In this document: positions 1 through 10,926 of the stretch, piece by piece
How positions within the stretch are numbered: position 1 is the stretch's first letter
How the letters are laid out: each line of letters starts with the position of its first letter
Position numbers and translations under genes: made by a program
Assembly: GCF_000959445.1 (NCBI RefSeq)
Contig: NZ_CP009632.1
Location: 682,001-746,000, forward strand
Length of the DNA stretch: 64,000 bases
Direction of reading: 5' to 3'
DNA from: Burkholderia vietnamiensis LMG 10929
Lineage (GTDB): Bacteria; Pseudomonadota; Gammaproteobacteria; Burkholderiales; Burkholderiaceae
The notes under the pieces: model-generated
Seen by the model: only the letters and a program-made list of their open reading frames with translations
Told to the model about the DNA's origin: nothing
Databases searched by the model: none

Positions 1-482
1 GGACTTCTCGTTAGCTCTACGATTGCGCAAGGCCTGCTTTGAATGCGCTCCCGCGGGGGCTGGAGATCCGTGCCGGAAAAAGGGTCGTTTGTTGCAGAGT
101 TACAAAAAATCACGATTTGTCCCTGCGGAGGCCCGCCGGACAAGGGGTTGTCGACTGAAAGCATTGAAAGACAAAAACGACCGTTTATGTCCAGTAGAAT
201 TTGGCCGTGATTCAAACAGTTTTACGATCCTTAACAGTCGCCTGCTTTGGATCAAACTTTTCCGCTGCTTCGCCGATGATGGAGCATGCAACGCGTTGCA
301 CGTTGCGGGCGTGCAGGCCGCAATTGATATCCGTTTGATCTGGCCTTCCAGTCATACGTTGCCATGGTTTAAACGAGAATGATTTACGTGTCTGAGTTTT
401 TTGTTGTCCTTATTTATTCATACGGAATTGCTCGCTTTGTATTTGTCACAAGCTTCAATCTCAGCCGTCTGGAATCCTTGTC
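1..482. other. No supported gene
   Basis: A 119-codon open frame on the plus strand (23-382) has no recognisable motif and ordinary composition, and I do not accept it as a gene. The stretch lies directly upstream of a serine recombinase gene, so a recombination (res-like) site could lie here, but I could not point to a clear dyad. Confidence 0.4.
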
Positions 483-1106
483 ATGAAGGTCGGATATGCT
501 CGTGTGTCGACCGATGAACAAGATCTGGCGCTCCAGATTGATGCGCTGCACGATGCGCGATGCGATGCCTTGTTCACCGACCAGGGCGTCTCTGGCGCCG
601 TATTCGACCGGCCCGGACTCGACTCCGCGCTCGCCACGCTTCAGCCCGGTGACGCACTTGTCGTCTGGCGGCTTGATCGACTCGGTCGATCGCTCAGCAA
701 GCTCGTCGAACTGATCGAGCGGCTCAACAAACGCGGCGTGGAGTTCATCTCCTTGATGGAATCCATCAATACGCAGTCGTCGGGGGGCGTGCTGGTGTTT
801 CACGTGCTCGCCGCACTGGCCGAGTTCGAGAAGCGCCTCATCAGCGAACGCACGCGCGCGGGACTTGCTGCGGCGCGCGCGCGCGGGCAACGCCTCGGGC
901 GTCGGCACTCACTCGACCCAGGGCAGCGCCAGCGTGCGCTGGAGATGCTCCAGACCTGCTCGTTGACCGAAGTCGCACGCGAATTCGACGTTCATACCCG
1001 CACGCTCAAGCGCCTCGTCCAGGAACACACTGCCTCAACCGAGTCAGCTGAACCAATCGCGCCCATCGATCCGAGCGGTGAGACCGGGGGAGATCGAGAA
1101 TCCTGA
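483..1106 (+). CDS. Serine recombinase (resolvase/invertase family)
   Basis: This is a 207-residue small serine recombinase that would cut and rejoin DNA at a short dyad through a phosphoserine intermediate. The N-terminus carries the catalytic motif YARVSTDEQ (Ser9). It is followed by VVWRLDRLGRS near residues 60-70 and by the long E-helix region with LISERTRAGL near residue 120. The C-terminal 50 residues look like the usual helix-turn-helix DNA-binding domain. Length is normal for Tn3-type resolvases or DNA invertases. It stands 43 bases upstream of the glycosyltransferase gene on the same strand, so they may be co-transcribed. No Tn3 transposase is seen in the window. It may be a transposon relic, a stand-alone resolvase or an invertase; sequence alone does not decide which. 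Confidence 0.9.
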   Translation: MKVGYARVSTDEQDLALQIDALHDARCDALFTDQGVSGAVFDRPGLDSALATLQPGDALVVWRLDRLGRSLSKLVELIERLNKRGVEFISLMESINTQSSGGVLVFHVLAALAEFEKRLISERTRAGLAAARARGQRLGRRHSLDPGQRQRALEMLQTCSLTEVAREFDVHTRTLKRLVQEHTASTESAEPIAPIDPSGETGGDRES

Positions 1107-1149
1107 ACTGACTCGATGTCTCCCGGTTTTCTTCTTTTTCTCTTAGATC

Positions 1150-2523
1150 ATGCCGACTTGTTTCGTCCTGAGCTTTCTCGCCGAGCATTCACCTACGAGC
1201 GTGGCCAACCATCGGGCCTATGCAGACTCGCGAGGCTATCCCCACTATGTGGTCGACGCGTGTGATGGGCCACGCGGCCCTCAAGCCCTGGCCCTGCACA
1301 AGTACCAGACACTGCTCGACCGACTCCATGTCTGCGCGAACGACGACGTCGTCCTGCTCTTGACCGAGAGCGCCTTGATCGTCGGGGACTATCCAATCGA
1401 ACCGCTCGTCGCCGGACGCGATGAATTGCTGGTGCGCACCACCGAGACGCTGCCGCAGGTCAACCTCCAGATCTGGCGCAATGGCGCTGCGTCACGCGAG
1501 CGGCTCGCACGGGTCGTGGCGCGTTGCCGGTTAGGTGGCGAGCCATTTCCGGGCGAACCCGCGCTGTTCGCCGATGCCGCCGCTCACGACTGGTATCAGC
1601 CGCTGGCGAACATCTGCGTGGTGATGAATTCCAGTCCAAACGTCGATCCCGCCTGGGCGCGTACGCCTACTTTGGCGATCAGCCTTGGCACCGCCGAGCA
1701 ATCGCCGCCCGAGCTGCTCGCCGTGCCTCGATTTCGGCGCGTGCTGGCCGAACACATTCAGTCCTGCCGGACCACGGGCCGACCGTTTTTTCATTTCGAG
1801 CCGCCTGCCCAGCCGGATCCCGACGAGCGTTCAACTTACGACGCGGGCCAGCCGATCGCACTCGTCACGCTCTATACCCCCGAGATAGCCCGCTACGGAG
1901 CCATCGCCGAGCACAATCTCCGACAGTACTGTGCCCGACACGGTTACACGCTCTATGTGCACCGAGGGATGCCCCAAGAAGTGGGGCTGAGCGGCACCGG
2001 CAACTGGATCAAACCGTGGTTGCTGCACGCTTATCTGCAACACCACTCATGGGTGGTTTGGGTCGACGCCGACGTGTTGATTCACGCCCCCGCCCAACGG
2101 CTCGAGCCGCTGCTGGCGGACCGCACCGTGCTGCTCGCGCGCGACATCGGCCAATGGCCCTTCAACTCTGGCGTGATGGGCTTCGCGCAGATTCCAGCGA
2201 ACCTTGAATTGCTCGCATTGCTCATGCAGCGAATCGCCAGTCTGGCCGATCGCTCCTCTGTCTATGCGGGCAATGGCGACCAGCACTACTTTATTCAGAC
2301 CATGCGCGAGCTCGGCCTGCTCGATGAAACCGCAATCCTCAGCCCACGCATTCTGAACACGCCCTGGTTCTTCGCCGAGCCCGATTCCTTTCTTGTCCAT
2401 TACTATGGGATGTGGCCGGAAATGCGCACACTCATGATGGATTACGACGAGCGGCGCCGCCTCGCGGCGCAGCCGGTTCGGATTGGATCATTGCCATGCG
2501 CGCCTTCGTTGCCTTCCTGCTAA
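1150..2523 (+). CDS. GT34-like (GMA12/MNN10-type) glycosyltransferase with duplicated fold
   Basis: This is a 457-residue protein with no signal peptide. Residues about 230-430 resemble galactosyl/mannosyl transferases of the GMA12/MNN10 type. The region opens with ALVTLYTPEIARYG, has a Lys-containing loop (NWIKPWLL), then VVWVDADVLI with a DxD-type metal-binding DAD at 306-308, and then FNSGVMGF. Residues about 4-85 repeat the same order of elements (CFVLSFLAEHSP, HKYQTLLDRL, VVLLLTESALI) but lack DxD. The protein therefore looks like two tandem copies of one fold, only the second of which could be catalytic. The acceptor sugar or protein is unknown. The 3' end overlaps the start of the peptidase gene by 28 bases, which suggests the two are translated together. 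Confidence 0.65.
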   Translation: MPTCFVLSFLAEHSPTSVANHRAYADSRGYPHYVVDACDGPRGPQALALHKYQTLLDRLHVCANDDVVLLLTESALIVGDYPIEPLVAGRDELLVRTTETLPQVNLQIWRNGAASRERLARVVARCRLGGEPFPGEPALFADAAAHDWYQPLANICVVMNSSPNVDPAWARTPTLAISLGTAEQSPPELLAVPRFRRVLAEHIQSCRTTGRPFFHFEPPAQPDPDERSTYDAGQPIALVTLYTPEIARYGAIAEHNLRQYCARHGYTLYVHRGMPQEVGLSGTGNWIKPWLLHAYLQHHSWVVWVDADVLIHAPAQRLEPLLADRTVLLARDIGQWPFNSGVMGFAQIPANLELLALLMQRIASLADRSSVYAGNGDQHYFIQTMRELGLLDETAILSPRILNTPWFFAEPDSFLVHYYGMWPEMRTLMMDYDERRRLAAQPVRIGSLPCAPSLPSC

Positions 2524-3908
2524 TCACGGCCGCCGGGTTGGCACGGGCCGATGGCCTGCCAGCCGACGTGCGCCGCTCCCTCGAACAAGCGTTCAATCTC
2601 ATCAAGCAGGACTATGCCGGACGCGTGGACGACGCGACTTTGATGACAGCGGCCATCAAGGGCATGGTGGCTGATCTGGACCCGCACTCTCAGTTCTTCG
2701 AGCGCGCTGAGTTCGCGAAGCTGCAGGAGCATCTGAATGGCGGCTTTGCCGGCGTCGGGCTGCAAGTCGGGTTGAGCGACGGCGCGCTGCGCGTGGCAGC
2801 CCCCGTCGACGAATCACCGGCCGCCCATGCCGGCATTCAAGCCGGTGACCTCGTCACCCGCATTGACGACGTGCCCACGCCGGGGCTGACGCTCGAGAAC
2901 GCGGTCAAGCATCTGCGCGGCGAGCCGGGCACCCGCGTGAGACTCGCGCTCATGCGGCCGAGCGAGGACCGGTCGTGGACCGTCGTCCTGACACGCGCGT
3001 TCATCCGCACGCCCAGTGTGACGATGGCACGCCCCGCCCCCGGGTATGGCTATGTCCGCATCAGCAGCTTCGGCGAGCAGACTGTCCCGGAACTCGCCGA
3101 CCGGTTACGGACGCTAGCCATTGCCGAACCTCGTCTCCGAGGACTGGTCCTCGATCTGCGCGACAACGGCGGGGGCGTGCTGCAGGACGCGGTGGGCGTA
3201 GCCAGCGCCTTTGTGCCAGAGAACACCCTCGTGGCGACCGTGGTGGATCGCAATCCAGAAAAGTCGCACGCGTACCGCACCACTTATGCCGACTATCGTC
3301 GCCCGGCGTACGCGGCTGATCCGCTGGCCGGCATTGCGCCGCGCTTCAAGACCGTGCCGCTTGTCGTACTGACCAACGCGCAGTCACAGTCGGTCACGGA
3401 AGTCTTCGCCGCGGCACTGCAGGATACAAAGCGTGCCGTCGTGATGGGACAACCTACCTTCGGCAAGGGGACCATTCAGGTCACCGGCGGGTTATCCGAC
3501 GGCGCCGGCCTGATGTTGACCGTTGCGCGCTATTACACCCCGACGGGTCGATCGATCCAGAATCGCGGGGTGATACCGGACATCGTGGTCGACGAACATC
3601 GATCCGGATCCCCCATCGGCCTTCCGCCACTGCGTGAGGTCGACCTGGCCAATCGGCTCCCCAATCCACTGGATCCCGACGACGACGCGTCTCGGGCAGC
3701 GCACGAACGCGAGGTGGTGGCGCAATTGCGCGCTATCGAGACGCAGCGCACGCGAGGAACGCGGATCGGCAACCAAGCCGACGCTCCCGCGCGCAATAGC
3801 AAATCAGGAGATGCCCTGCTCCGGCAAGCGCTGAACTGGCTGAGACGAAACGCAGCCATGCAGGCAGCGGATCAGTCGGTTATGGTGACGCCCCGAGCTA
3901 TCGAGTAG
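2496..3908 (+). CDS. S41 family C-terminal processing peptidase (CtpA/Prc-like), exported
   Basis: I chose the ATG at 2496 because it opens a clean signal peptide (MRAFVAFLLITAAGLARA, cleavage after ARA), giving 470 residues. A PDZ domain follows at about 80-165 (GGFAGVGLQV, AGIQAGDLV). The S41 protease core covers about 190-380. By alignment to E. coli Prc the nucleophile is Ser299 in NAQSQSVTEV and the general base is Lys324 in TFGKGTIQ. They are 25 residues apart, as in Prc, so the Ser-Lys dyad is intact. It should act in the periplasm on C-termini of envelope proteins. It overlaps the glycosyltransferase gene. The pair sits between a recombinase and IS elements, so this is probably an accessory copy and not the housekeeping ctpA. 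Confidence 0.85.
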   Translation: MRAFVAFLLITAAGLARADGLPADVRRSLEQAFNLIKQDYAGRVDDATLMTAAIKGMVADLDPHSQFFERAEFAKLQEHLNGGFAGVGLQVGLSDGALRVAAPVDESPAAHAGIQAGDLVTRIDDVPTPGLTLENAVKHLRGEPGTRVRLALMRPSEDRSWTVVLTRAFIRTPSVTMARPAPGYGYVRISSFGEQTVPELADRLRTLAIAEPRLRGLVLDLRDNGGGVLQDAVGVASAFVPENTLVATVVDRNPEKSHAYRTTYADYRRPAYAADPLAGIAPRFKTVPLVVLTNAQSQSVTEVFAAALQDTKRAVVMGQPTFGKGTIQVTGGLSDGAGLMLTVARYYTPTGRSIQNRGVIPDIVVDEHRSGSPIGLPPLREVDLANRLPNPLDPDDDASRAAHEREVVAQLRAIETQRTRGTRIGNQADAPARNSKSGDALLRQALNWLRRNAAMQAADQSVMVTPRAIE

Positions 3909-4644
3909 AGCAAAGGTCTTGATCTGAGCAGAAAATGGTCGGCCCTAAACGCATTTCTGATGGAGGTTGCTTCGATGTGACTGAATGTCCCCAGCGTTGC
4001 ACTCGCGGAGTGTCGTGAACAATGGCTGAAGTCAGCCGAGTTACAGCACGAACGCGATCTGCAGGCCTCCCTGCTGCAGGCGAGCTAAGCTCGGCGCCTG
4101 CAGCGAGACGCCGCACAAAAGATCACCACAATGCACGGCCCGACCGGCATCTCCAATGAGGGCTCCGACGAGGCTTCTGTCGCATTGTCACCAGGTTCGG
4201 CGTTCCAAAACTTCGACACAAGCCGACTACATAACTCCGGATGCAGCGGCTTTTGACCAATTTGCCCAAGTCGACCAGTTGATCTAGTTCGTCGCCCGAC
4301 GGTGAAAAGGGTCGCGCAACCTGTACGTATTGGTTTGCTCGCAGGAAACTCGCTGTGATGTTGTGGTGCGGCGCGTGACACGCCGAGGCATCGAGTACGG
4401 GCTAGGAGCTGGCCGTCGCATGAGCCATTGAGCAGCGCTTGAACCACGAAGCCCACGCACAGTATTGGGCCGCGTCGCGCAGCCGCACCACCGAGCGAGG
4501 GCGACCATGCGGCCCATCCACGCAGTCCGGAACAACAACGCGTCGCTGACTTGCCGCCGGATTAGCAGCGTGCGCGAACGGAGTCTGTTCTTATGCCTTT
4601 GAACGTCGCACCCCGTCACTCGTCCACCGAATGCCCAGACCTCG
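3909..4644. other. Intergenic stretch, no supported gene
   Basis: I see no frame with recognisable motifs on either strand. A short plus-strand reading near 3990-4090 that ends QHERDLQASLLQAS looks peptide-like and could be the tail of a decayed gene, but it cannot be assigned. Several open frames here overlap each other in different phases, as expected for GC-rich non-coding DNA. Confidence 0.4.
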
Positions 4645-4890
4645 TCAGTCAACGGGATAGGCAACCTCTTGCCACCGTCGCACCGCTCGCTTGCCTGTGC
4701 GCGTGACCCCATAGCGCTGCTCACGCAGTGCATCCAGCGCTCGGGCGTCCAATTCCGAATCTCCGCAGCTATGCTTAAGCACGACGTCCTGCACGTGTCC
4801 ACGCTCATCGAGTAGTACGCGCGCAATAACTCGACGTCGACCGCAATCTTGTGCGCCAGCCTGACGCAACAGTCTATCCATCAAACCCAA
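4645..4890 (-). CDS. Small stand-alone TonB C-terminal-like domain protein
   Basis: This encodes 81 residues. The motif order matches the TonB C-terminal domain: RRVIARVLLDERGHV, then HSCGDSELDARALDAL, then a Tyr-Gly and Trp-Gln ending. That domain normally contacts TonB boxes of outer-membrane receptors. The long N-terminal anchor helix and Pro-rich spacer of real TonB proteins are absent. I prefer the TTG at 4890 because a GGAGG sequence lies six bases upstream of it; an in-frame GTG further upstream has no such site. With no anchor or signal peptide it is either a fragment of a longer TonB-family gene or a small cytoplasmic domain protein. No neighbour explains it. Confidence 0.5.
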   Translation of the reverse strand: MGLMDRLLRQAGAQDCGRRRVIARVLLDERGHVQDVVLKHSCGDSELDARALDALREQRYGVTRTGKRAVRRWQEVAYPVD

Positions 4891-5165
4891 TGAGATCCTC
4901 CAATTGCCAATGTCGTGGTTGCACACGATAACGACGGTTACCGCGCTTTATGACAATCAACATACGATAAAGCGTAATGTCGCGACAGCCAATTTTCCAC
5001 GACGCGCTCCATTCTTTCTATCGACGACTAACCGCCTCGACGATTGTTGTGCGGATTCACTGCCATCTCGACAGATGAGCCATTTAAAACACCAACACCT
5101 CTATTTACATATAAAATATTAATTTTTACAATTTCAAAATAACATATCAAATATTGATAAACACC

Positions 5166-6008
5166 CTAAGGGCGACCGAGTTTCGATGCCACGCAGTTGG
5201 CGGCCATACGCACAGTCACACCTGAAAGCGGCTTCTTCGCTGCCCCATCGCGGACGGCATGATTTTTTGCGCCGATTCGCCTCGATAAAAACAGCATACT
5301 CCCCAGTGGAATCAACATGCCAGTGCATTCCATGCAAATCATATTATTTATCTGGAGTCCATTGTACAATTCGAGTCTATCGGACTGCATACATTTCATC
5401 TGATTGACATGTCTATCGAGCTTCTGTTCCTCGGGCGCCTCCGAACCCCGCTCTTGCGCTTCGCCAATTTTGAGAGATCGTGAAAGCGTCCTAGGATGCA
5501 CCTGGAGGCTTCTCGCAACAACAGATTCCGAATGTGCAGCAAGCAGCTCACGTGCGTGCCAAATCTCATTATTTTGCAAAGCCTTTGGGCGCCCGAGCCG
5601 ACTGCCCCGTCGGCGGGCCGCCTCTAATCCGGCTCGGGTACGTTCACTGATAAGTGCGCGTTCAAACTCAGCCAGCGCTGCAATCATATGGAACGTAAAT
5701 CGGCCCGTTGAAGACTCGGTATCGATCAACTCAGTTAAAGAGACAAATCTGATGCCAGACCGATTTAAATCACTCATTACCGAAATCAAGTCACGAATGG
5801 ACCGCCCCAAACGGTCGAGCTTCCACACAACCAACGTATCACCGGCCTTCAACACACGAAGCGCCTCGGCAAGTCCAGGACGATTTATCTTCGCACCGGA
5901 AATTCCCTGATCAGAATAGATAGATTCACACCCAGATCCCCTTAGAGCATCGATTTGGAGATCAAGGTTTTGCTCCTCTGTCGATACACGAGCGTAGCCA
6001 ATTCTCAT
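5166..6008 (-). CDS. Serine recombinase (resolvase/invertase family) with C-terminal extension
   Basis: The protein has 280 residues. Residues 1-190 are a normal small serine recombinase: YARVSTEEQ with Ser9 as nucleophile, LVVWKLDRLGRS, LISERTRAGLEAARRRG, then a short helix-turn-helix (SVVARSLQVHPRTLSRSL). The last 85 residues or so do not belong to the family. They contain several Met and Cys residues (NQMKCMQSD, NNMICMECTGM), which suggests read-through into unrelated DNA after loss of the original stop. The flanking DNA at 5050-5160 and 6080-6240 is AT-rich compared with the rest of the window, a sign of foreign origin. It is related to, but clearly different from, the recombinase at 483-1106. 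Confidence 0.85.
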   Translation of the reverse strand: MRIGYARVSTEEQNLDLQIDALRGSGCESIYSDQGISGAKINRPGLAEALRVLKAGDTLVVWKLDRLGRSIRDLISVMSDLNRSGIRFVSLTELIDTESSTGRFTFHMIAALAEFERALISERTRAGLEAARRRGSRLGRPKALQNNEIWHARELLAAHSESVVARSLQVHPRTLSRSLKIGEAQERGSEAPEEQKLDRHVNQMKCMQSDRLELYNGLQINNMICMECTGMLIPLGSMLFLSRRIGAKNHAVRDGAAKKPLSGVTVRMAANCVASKLGRP

Positions 6009-6276
6009 TCTGAGACTCGCACCTTTCCCATGCCACCAATGTCAGCACCCCGAGCCTCAGTGGCTCGCCGTTTAAGCGATTATTCGCCAAACATCCAGGA
6101 ATTACTTGTAAACAAGATTACTTCTATTTCTGCGCAATAATTTAACACATTGATCCATTCTGGCAAAAACTGGATGGGGAATATTTTGAGGATTTGACAG
6201 TCTTTTACGTTTCGACGCTTTCACAACCCAATACGTTAGTAACCGGCATGATATAGCCGGTGCCTCTGTCATCTTC

Positions 6277-6391
6277 CGCCATATAGGAGCCACCGGGCTT
6301 CCGGCATAAAGGAGCCGGGACGTTTTCGGCATAAAGGAGCCACTTCGTTTCCGGCATATAGGAGCCAGCCGATTTTCGGCATATAGGAGCC
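6277..6391 (+). repeat. Five direct repeats at exact 25-bp spacing, left end of IS21 element A
   Basis: A 15-base unit, CGGCATAWAGGAGCC, starts at 6277 (one mismatch), 6302, 6327, 6352 and 6377, so the period is exactly 25 bp. Two inverted copies stand at the right end, at 8359-8373 (one mismatch) and 8383-8397. IS21 elements are known to carry repeated transposase-binding sites at their ends; five in one phased row is a long set. Confidence 0.9.
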
Positions 6392-6471
6392 AGGGGCGGT
6401 ACCGAGCATCTCGATGGTGACGTTCATCGTCGGCTTACCCTTTGGGGCGTGATCCCCCAAGGGAGGCTGCG

Positions 6472-7695
6472 ATGAGCCGACGGAGAATCGAGATGCACCA
6501 ATATCGACAGGTTCTCGTGCGCATTCGCCACGGGGATTCCGACCGCGAGCTGGCGCGCTGTCGCTACATGGGCCGACGCAAGCTCGCTGCACTGCGCGAG
6601 TTGGCCGAGCAACGCGGCTGGCTCAAGCCCGATGCGCCGTTGCCGGATGACGCCGAGATCGCCGCAGCGCTGGGCTCGCCGCGCAAAGCCACGTCGACCG
6701 TCTCAGGGCTCGAAGTCCATCGCGCCTTGATTGCGTCTTGGCTCGAGCAGAACGTGCCCGGCACCGCGATTCTGGCCGCATTACGGCGCGAGCACGGCTA
6801 CACCGGCAGCTATTCGTCGGTTTATCGCATGATCGTTTCGATCAACGCCGATCGGCCGCCCGACGCCACCGTGCCGCTGAGCTTTGCACCAGGGGAAGCC
6901 GCACAGGTGGATTTCGGCGCCGGCCCGATGCTGCCCGACGCCGACGGTGTGTTCAAGCGCACGTGGGCGTTCGTGATGACGCTTGCCTTCTCGCGACACC
7001 AGTACGTCGAGTTCGTCTGGGACCAGACGGTCGCGACTTGGCTCGGATGCCATCGCCGCGCGTTCGAATGGTTCGGCGGTGTCCCCACGCGCGTGATCAT
7101 CGATAACCCCAAATGCGCAATCACGCGTGCCTGTACATACGATCCCGTCGTGCAACGCGCCTATGCGGAATGTGCCGAAGGGTACGGCTTCCGCATCGAT
7201 CCTTGCCCACCGGCCGATCCGCCCAAGAAGGGCATCGTGGAAGCCGGCGTCAAATACGTGAAGGGCAACTTCTTGCCGCTGCGCCAGTTCCGCGACTTCA
7301 CGGACCTGAACGCGCAGGCGCGTCATTGGGTCATGCACGAAGCGGGGCGCCGCATCCACGGCACTACGCGCAAAGTACCGCTCGAGTTGTTCGAACTCGA
7401 ACGGCCCCTCATGCGCGAACTGCCCGCCGTCGCGCCCGATCTGGGCACCTGGCACAAGGTCTCGGTCCACCGGGACTGCCATGTCGCGCATCAGCGCATG
7501 CTGTATTCCGTGCCATTCTCGTTGGTCGGCAAGCGGTTGTGGCTGCGTGCGACCGATGCTTCGGTCTGCATCTACGACGATTACCGACTGGTGGCTTCGC
7601 ATGTGCGTGGCCGTCGCCCCGGCGACCGGCTCACCGTGCGCGACCACTTGCCGCCCGAGGCTCGCGCGTTTCTCGCTCACGATCGCCCGGCGTGA
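6472..7695 (+). pseudogene. istA: IstA transposase of IS21 element A, C-terminus lost
   Basis: I chose the ATG at 6472 because GGGAGG lies six bases upstream. The 407-residue product starts with a helix-turn-helix region and has the DDE integrase core: QVDFGAG near 145, IIDNPK near 215 and KKGIVEAGVKYVKGNF near 255. IstA proteins are usually near 500 residues. This one stops shortly after RAFLAHDRP, where the usual C-terminal 100 residues should follow. The next sequence in another frame already belongs inside IstB, so an internal deletion has joined istA to istB. The transposase is probably inactive. Confidence 0.8.
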
Positions 7696-8308
7696 ACAGA
7701 AGAAGTTTGCGCTGCGCATGCGACGCGCCGCCTTCCGCACCAGCAAGACACTGGAGCAATTCGACTTCGATCGGTTGCCGCAATTGAACCGCGCACGCGT
7801 GCATGATCTGGCCGGCGGCCGTTACCTCGGCGAACATGCACCGGTGCTCATCGTCGGGCCTTGCGGTACCGGCAAGAGCCACTTGGCGCAGGCCCTTGGT
7901 CATTGCGCCGTACGTCAAGGCGTCGACGTGCTGTTCACCACTTGCACCCAGCTCACCACGAGCTTGAATGCCGCTCGCGCCACCGGCGCCTACGAGCGCC
8001 GGCTCGCCAGCTTGATGCGCGTCGAATTGCTGATCATCGATGACTTCGGGCTCAAGCCGCTGCGTCCGCCCGCCGACGAGGATCTGCACGAACTGATCGC
8101 CGAGCGTTACGAGGCTGCGTCCACCATCGTCACGAGCAACCTCGATCTGACCGAATGGGATCAAGCGTTCCCGGCCAATCGATTGCTCGCCTCGGCCACG
8201 CTCGACCGATTGCGTCACAACGCTTACTGCCTCGTGCTCGACGGTCACTCCTATCAAAGCCCGAGGCACCCTCCGGAGCATCACTTGAACCTTGCAAACG
8301 CCACCTAA
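7694..8308 (+). pseudogene. istB: IstB helper ATPase of IS21 element A, N-terminus lost
   Basis: Recognisable IstB sequence starts near 7694 at REQKKFALRMRRAAF without the usual first 40-50 residues and without its own start codon. The AAA+ core is intact: Walker A GPCGTGKSH and Walker B LLIIDDFG, followed by the sensor region IVTSNLDLTEWDQAF. A longer reading of this frame reaches back to 7481, but that part is istA read out of phase. The loss pairs with the missing C-terminus of IstA, and both trace to one deletion near 7690. Confidence 0.8.
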
Positions 8309-8784
8309 ACGGCCCATTCTTGAACCCACCAAGATGCTCGTTTCTACCCGCTTCTACTGGCGCCTATATGCCGGAAATACCCGGCTCCTTTATGCCGGAA
8401 GGTGACACCGTGTGCACAGTTCGTACACCGCGAGCTGCCTGGTCGCCAATGACACGGCCGGTCGGCCTGCCTTGCCAACCACGCGTTTCCTGGTTTCCGG
8501 ATAGCGCTCGCGAACCCACGCCGTCAGTATCTGCCGACAGGGATAGCCTAATGCCCTGAGGGTGAAGCTGAAGCTGCGCCCGTGATTGACGTAATGCTCA
8601 AGTGCCAGGTTCTTCTGTTCTTCTGAGTACTTTGGCTTTACGCGAACATACTCTTTCTGCAGATCGCCACTCTTCTCGAATTCCTCGCACCACGCCTTGA
8701 GAGAATTCTTCGTCGGGTTGTCAAACGCATTTGAAATCTGAGCCACTTCGCGCCTGATCGCGCAAAGTAAAACTGAGCCAGTCG

Positions 8785-10583
<1,799 letters not shown>

Positions 10584-10926
10584 CGCCAGCCTTTGCGCGC
10601 AAAAGGCTGACTGTACTGAAAGGTGGCTTAGATTTACTTCGCGCGAAGTGGCTCATTATTACTTTGCGCCCAACAGGGTAACCCAACTGGCGGATTGTCG
10701 CCTTGACGCGCTTTCCGAGTTTCAGGTACAGCTCGACCGCCCGAACGCGGTCTTCGTATGAATACATGGACTACCTCCAAAGTAGTCCAAGATTTTGTCC
10801 GCATCCCCCATGGCCCGCCTTGGATTCCCGAACTTTATCGATTTCTATCGACGCTGCGCCTGTTTCGTCCTCAACACCCATAATGAGCCTGATTCATAAG
10901 GTTTAAGTGGTCGCGTCGTTTTAGTC

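Larger units (their letters stand above)
6267..8407 (+). mobile_element. IS21-family element A, internally deleted
   Basis: The two ends match as inverted repeats that begin TGTCA and run into CTTCCG(G/C)CATA(A/T)AGGAGCC: 6267 onward on the plus strand and 8407 backward on the minus strand. Between them lie an istA gene and an istB remnant. The right end abuts an IS3-family transposase fragment, so the element inserted into that IS3 copy. The matching IS3 part is missing on the left and no target duplication is seen, so a deletion or rearrangement followed insertion. Confidence 0.8.

Noticed and set aside
23..382. 119-codon frame at the window start
   Set aside because: No motif, no ribosome site, and average composition for non-coding DNA of this region.
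3990..4090. Short peptide-like reading ending QHERDLQASLLQAS
   Set aside because: Too short, no start, and not assignable to a family; at most a gene relic.
6277..6391. Repeat array as a possible CRISPR
   Set aside because: Spacers are only 10 bases, the repeats lie at an IS21 end with inverted copies at the other end, and no cas genes are present.
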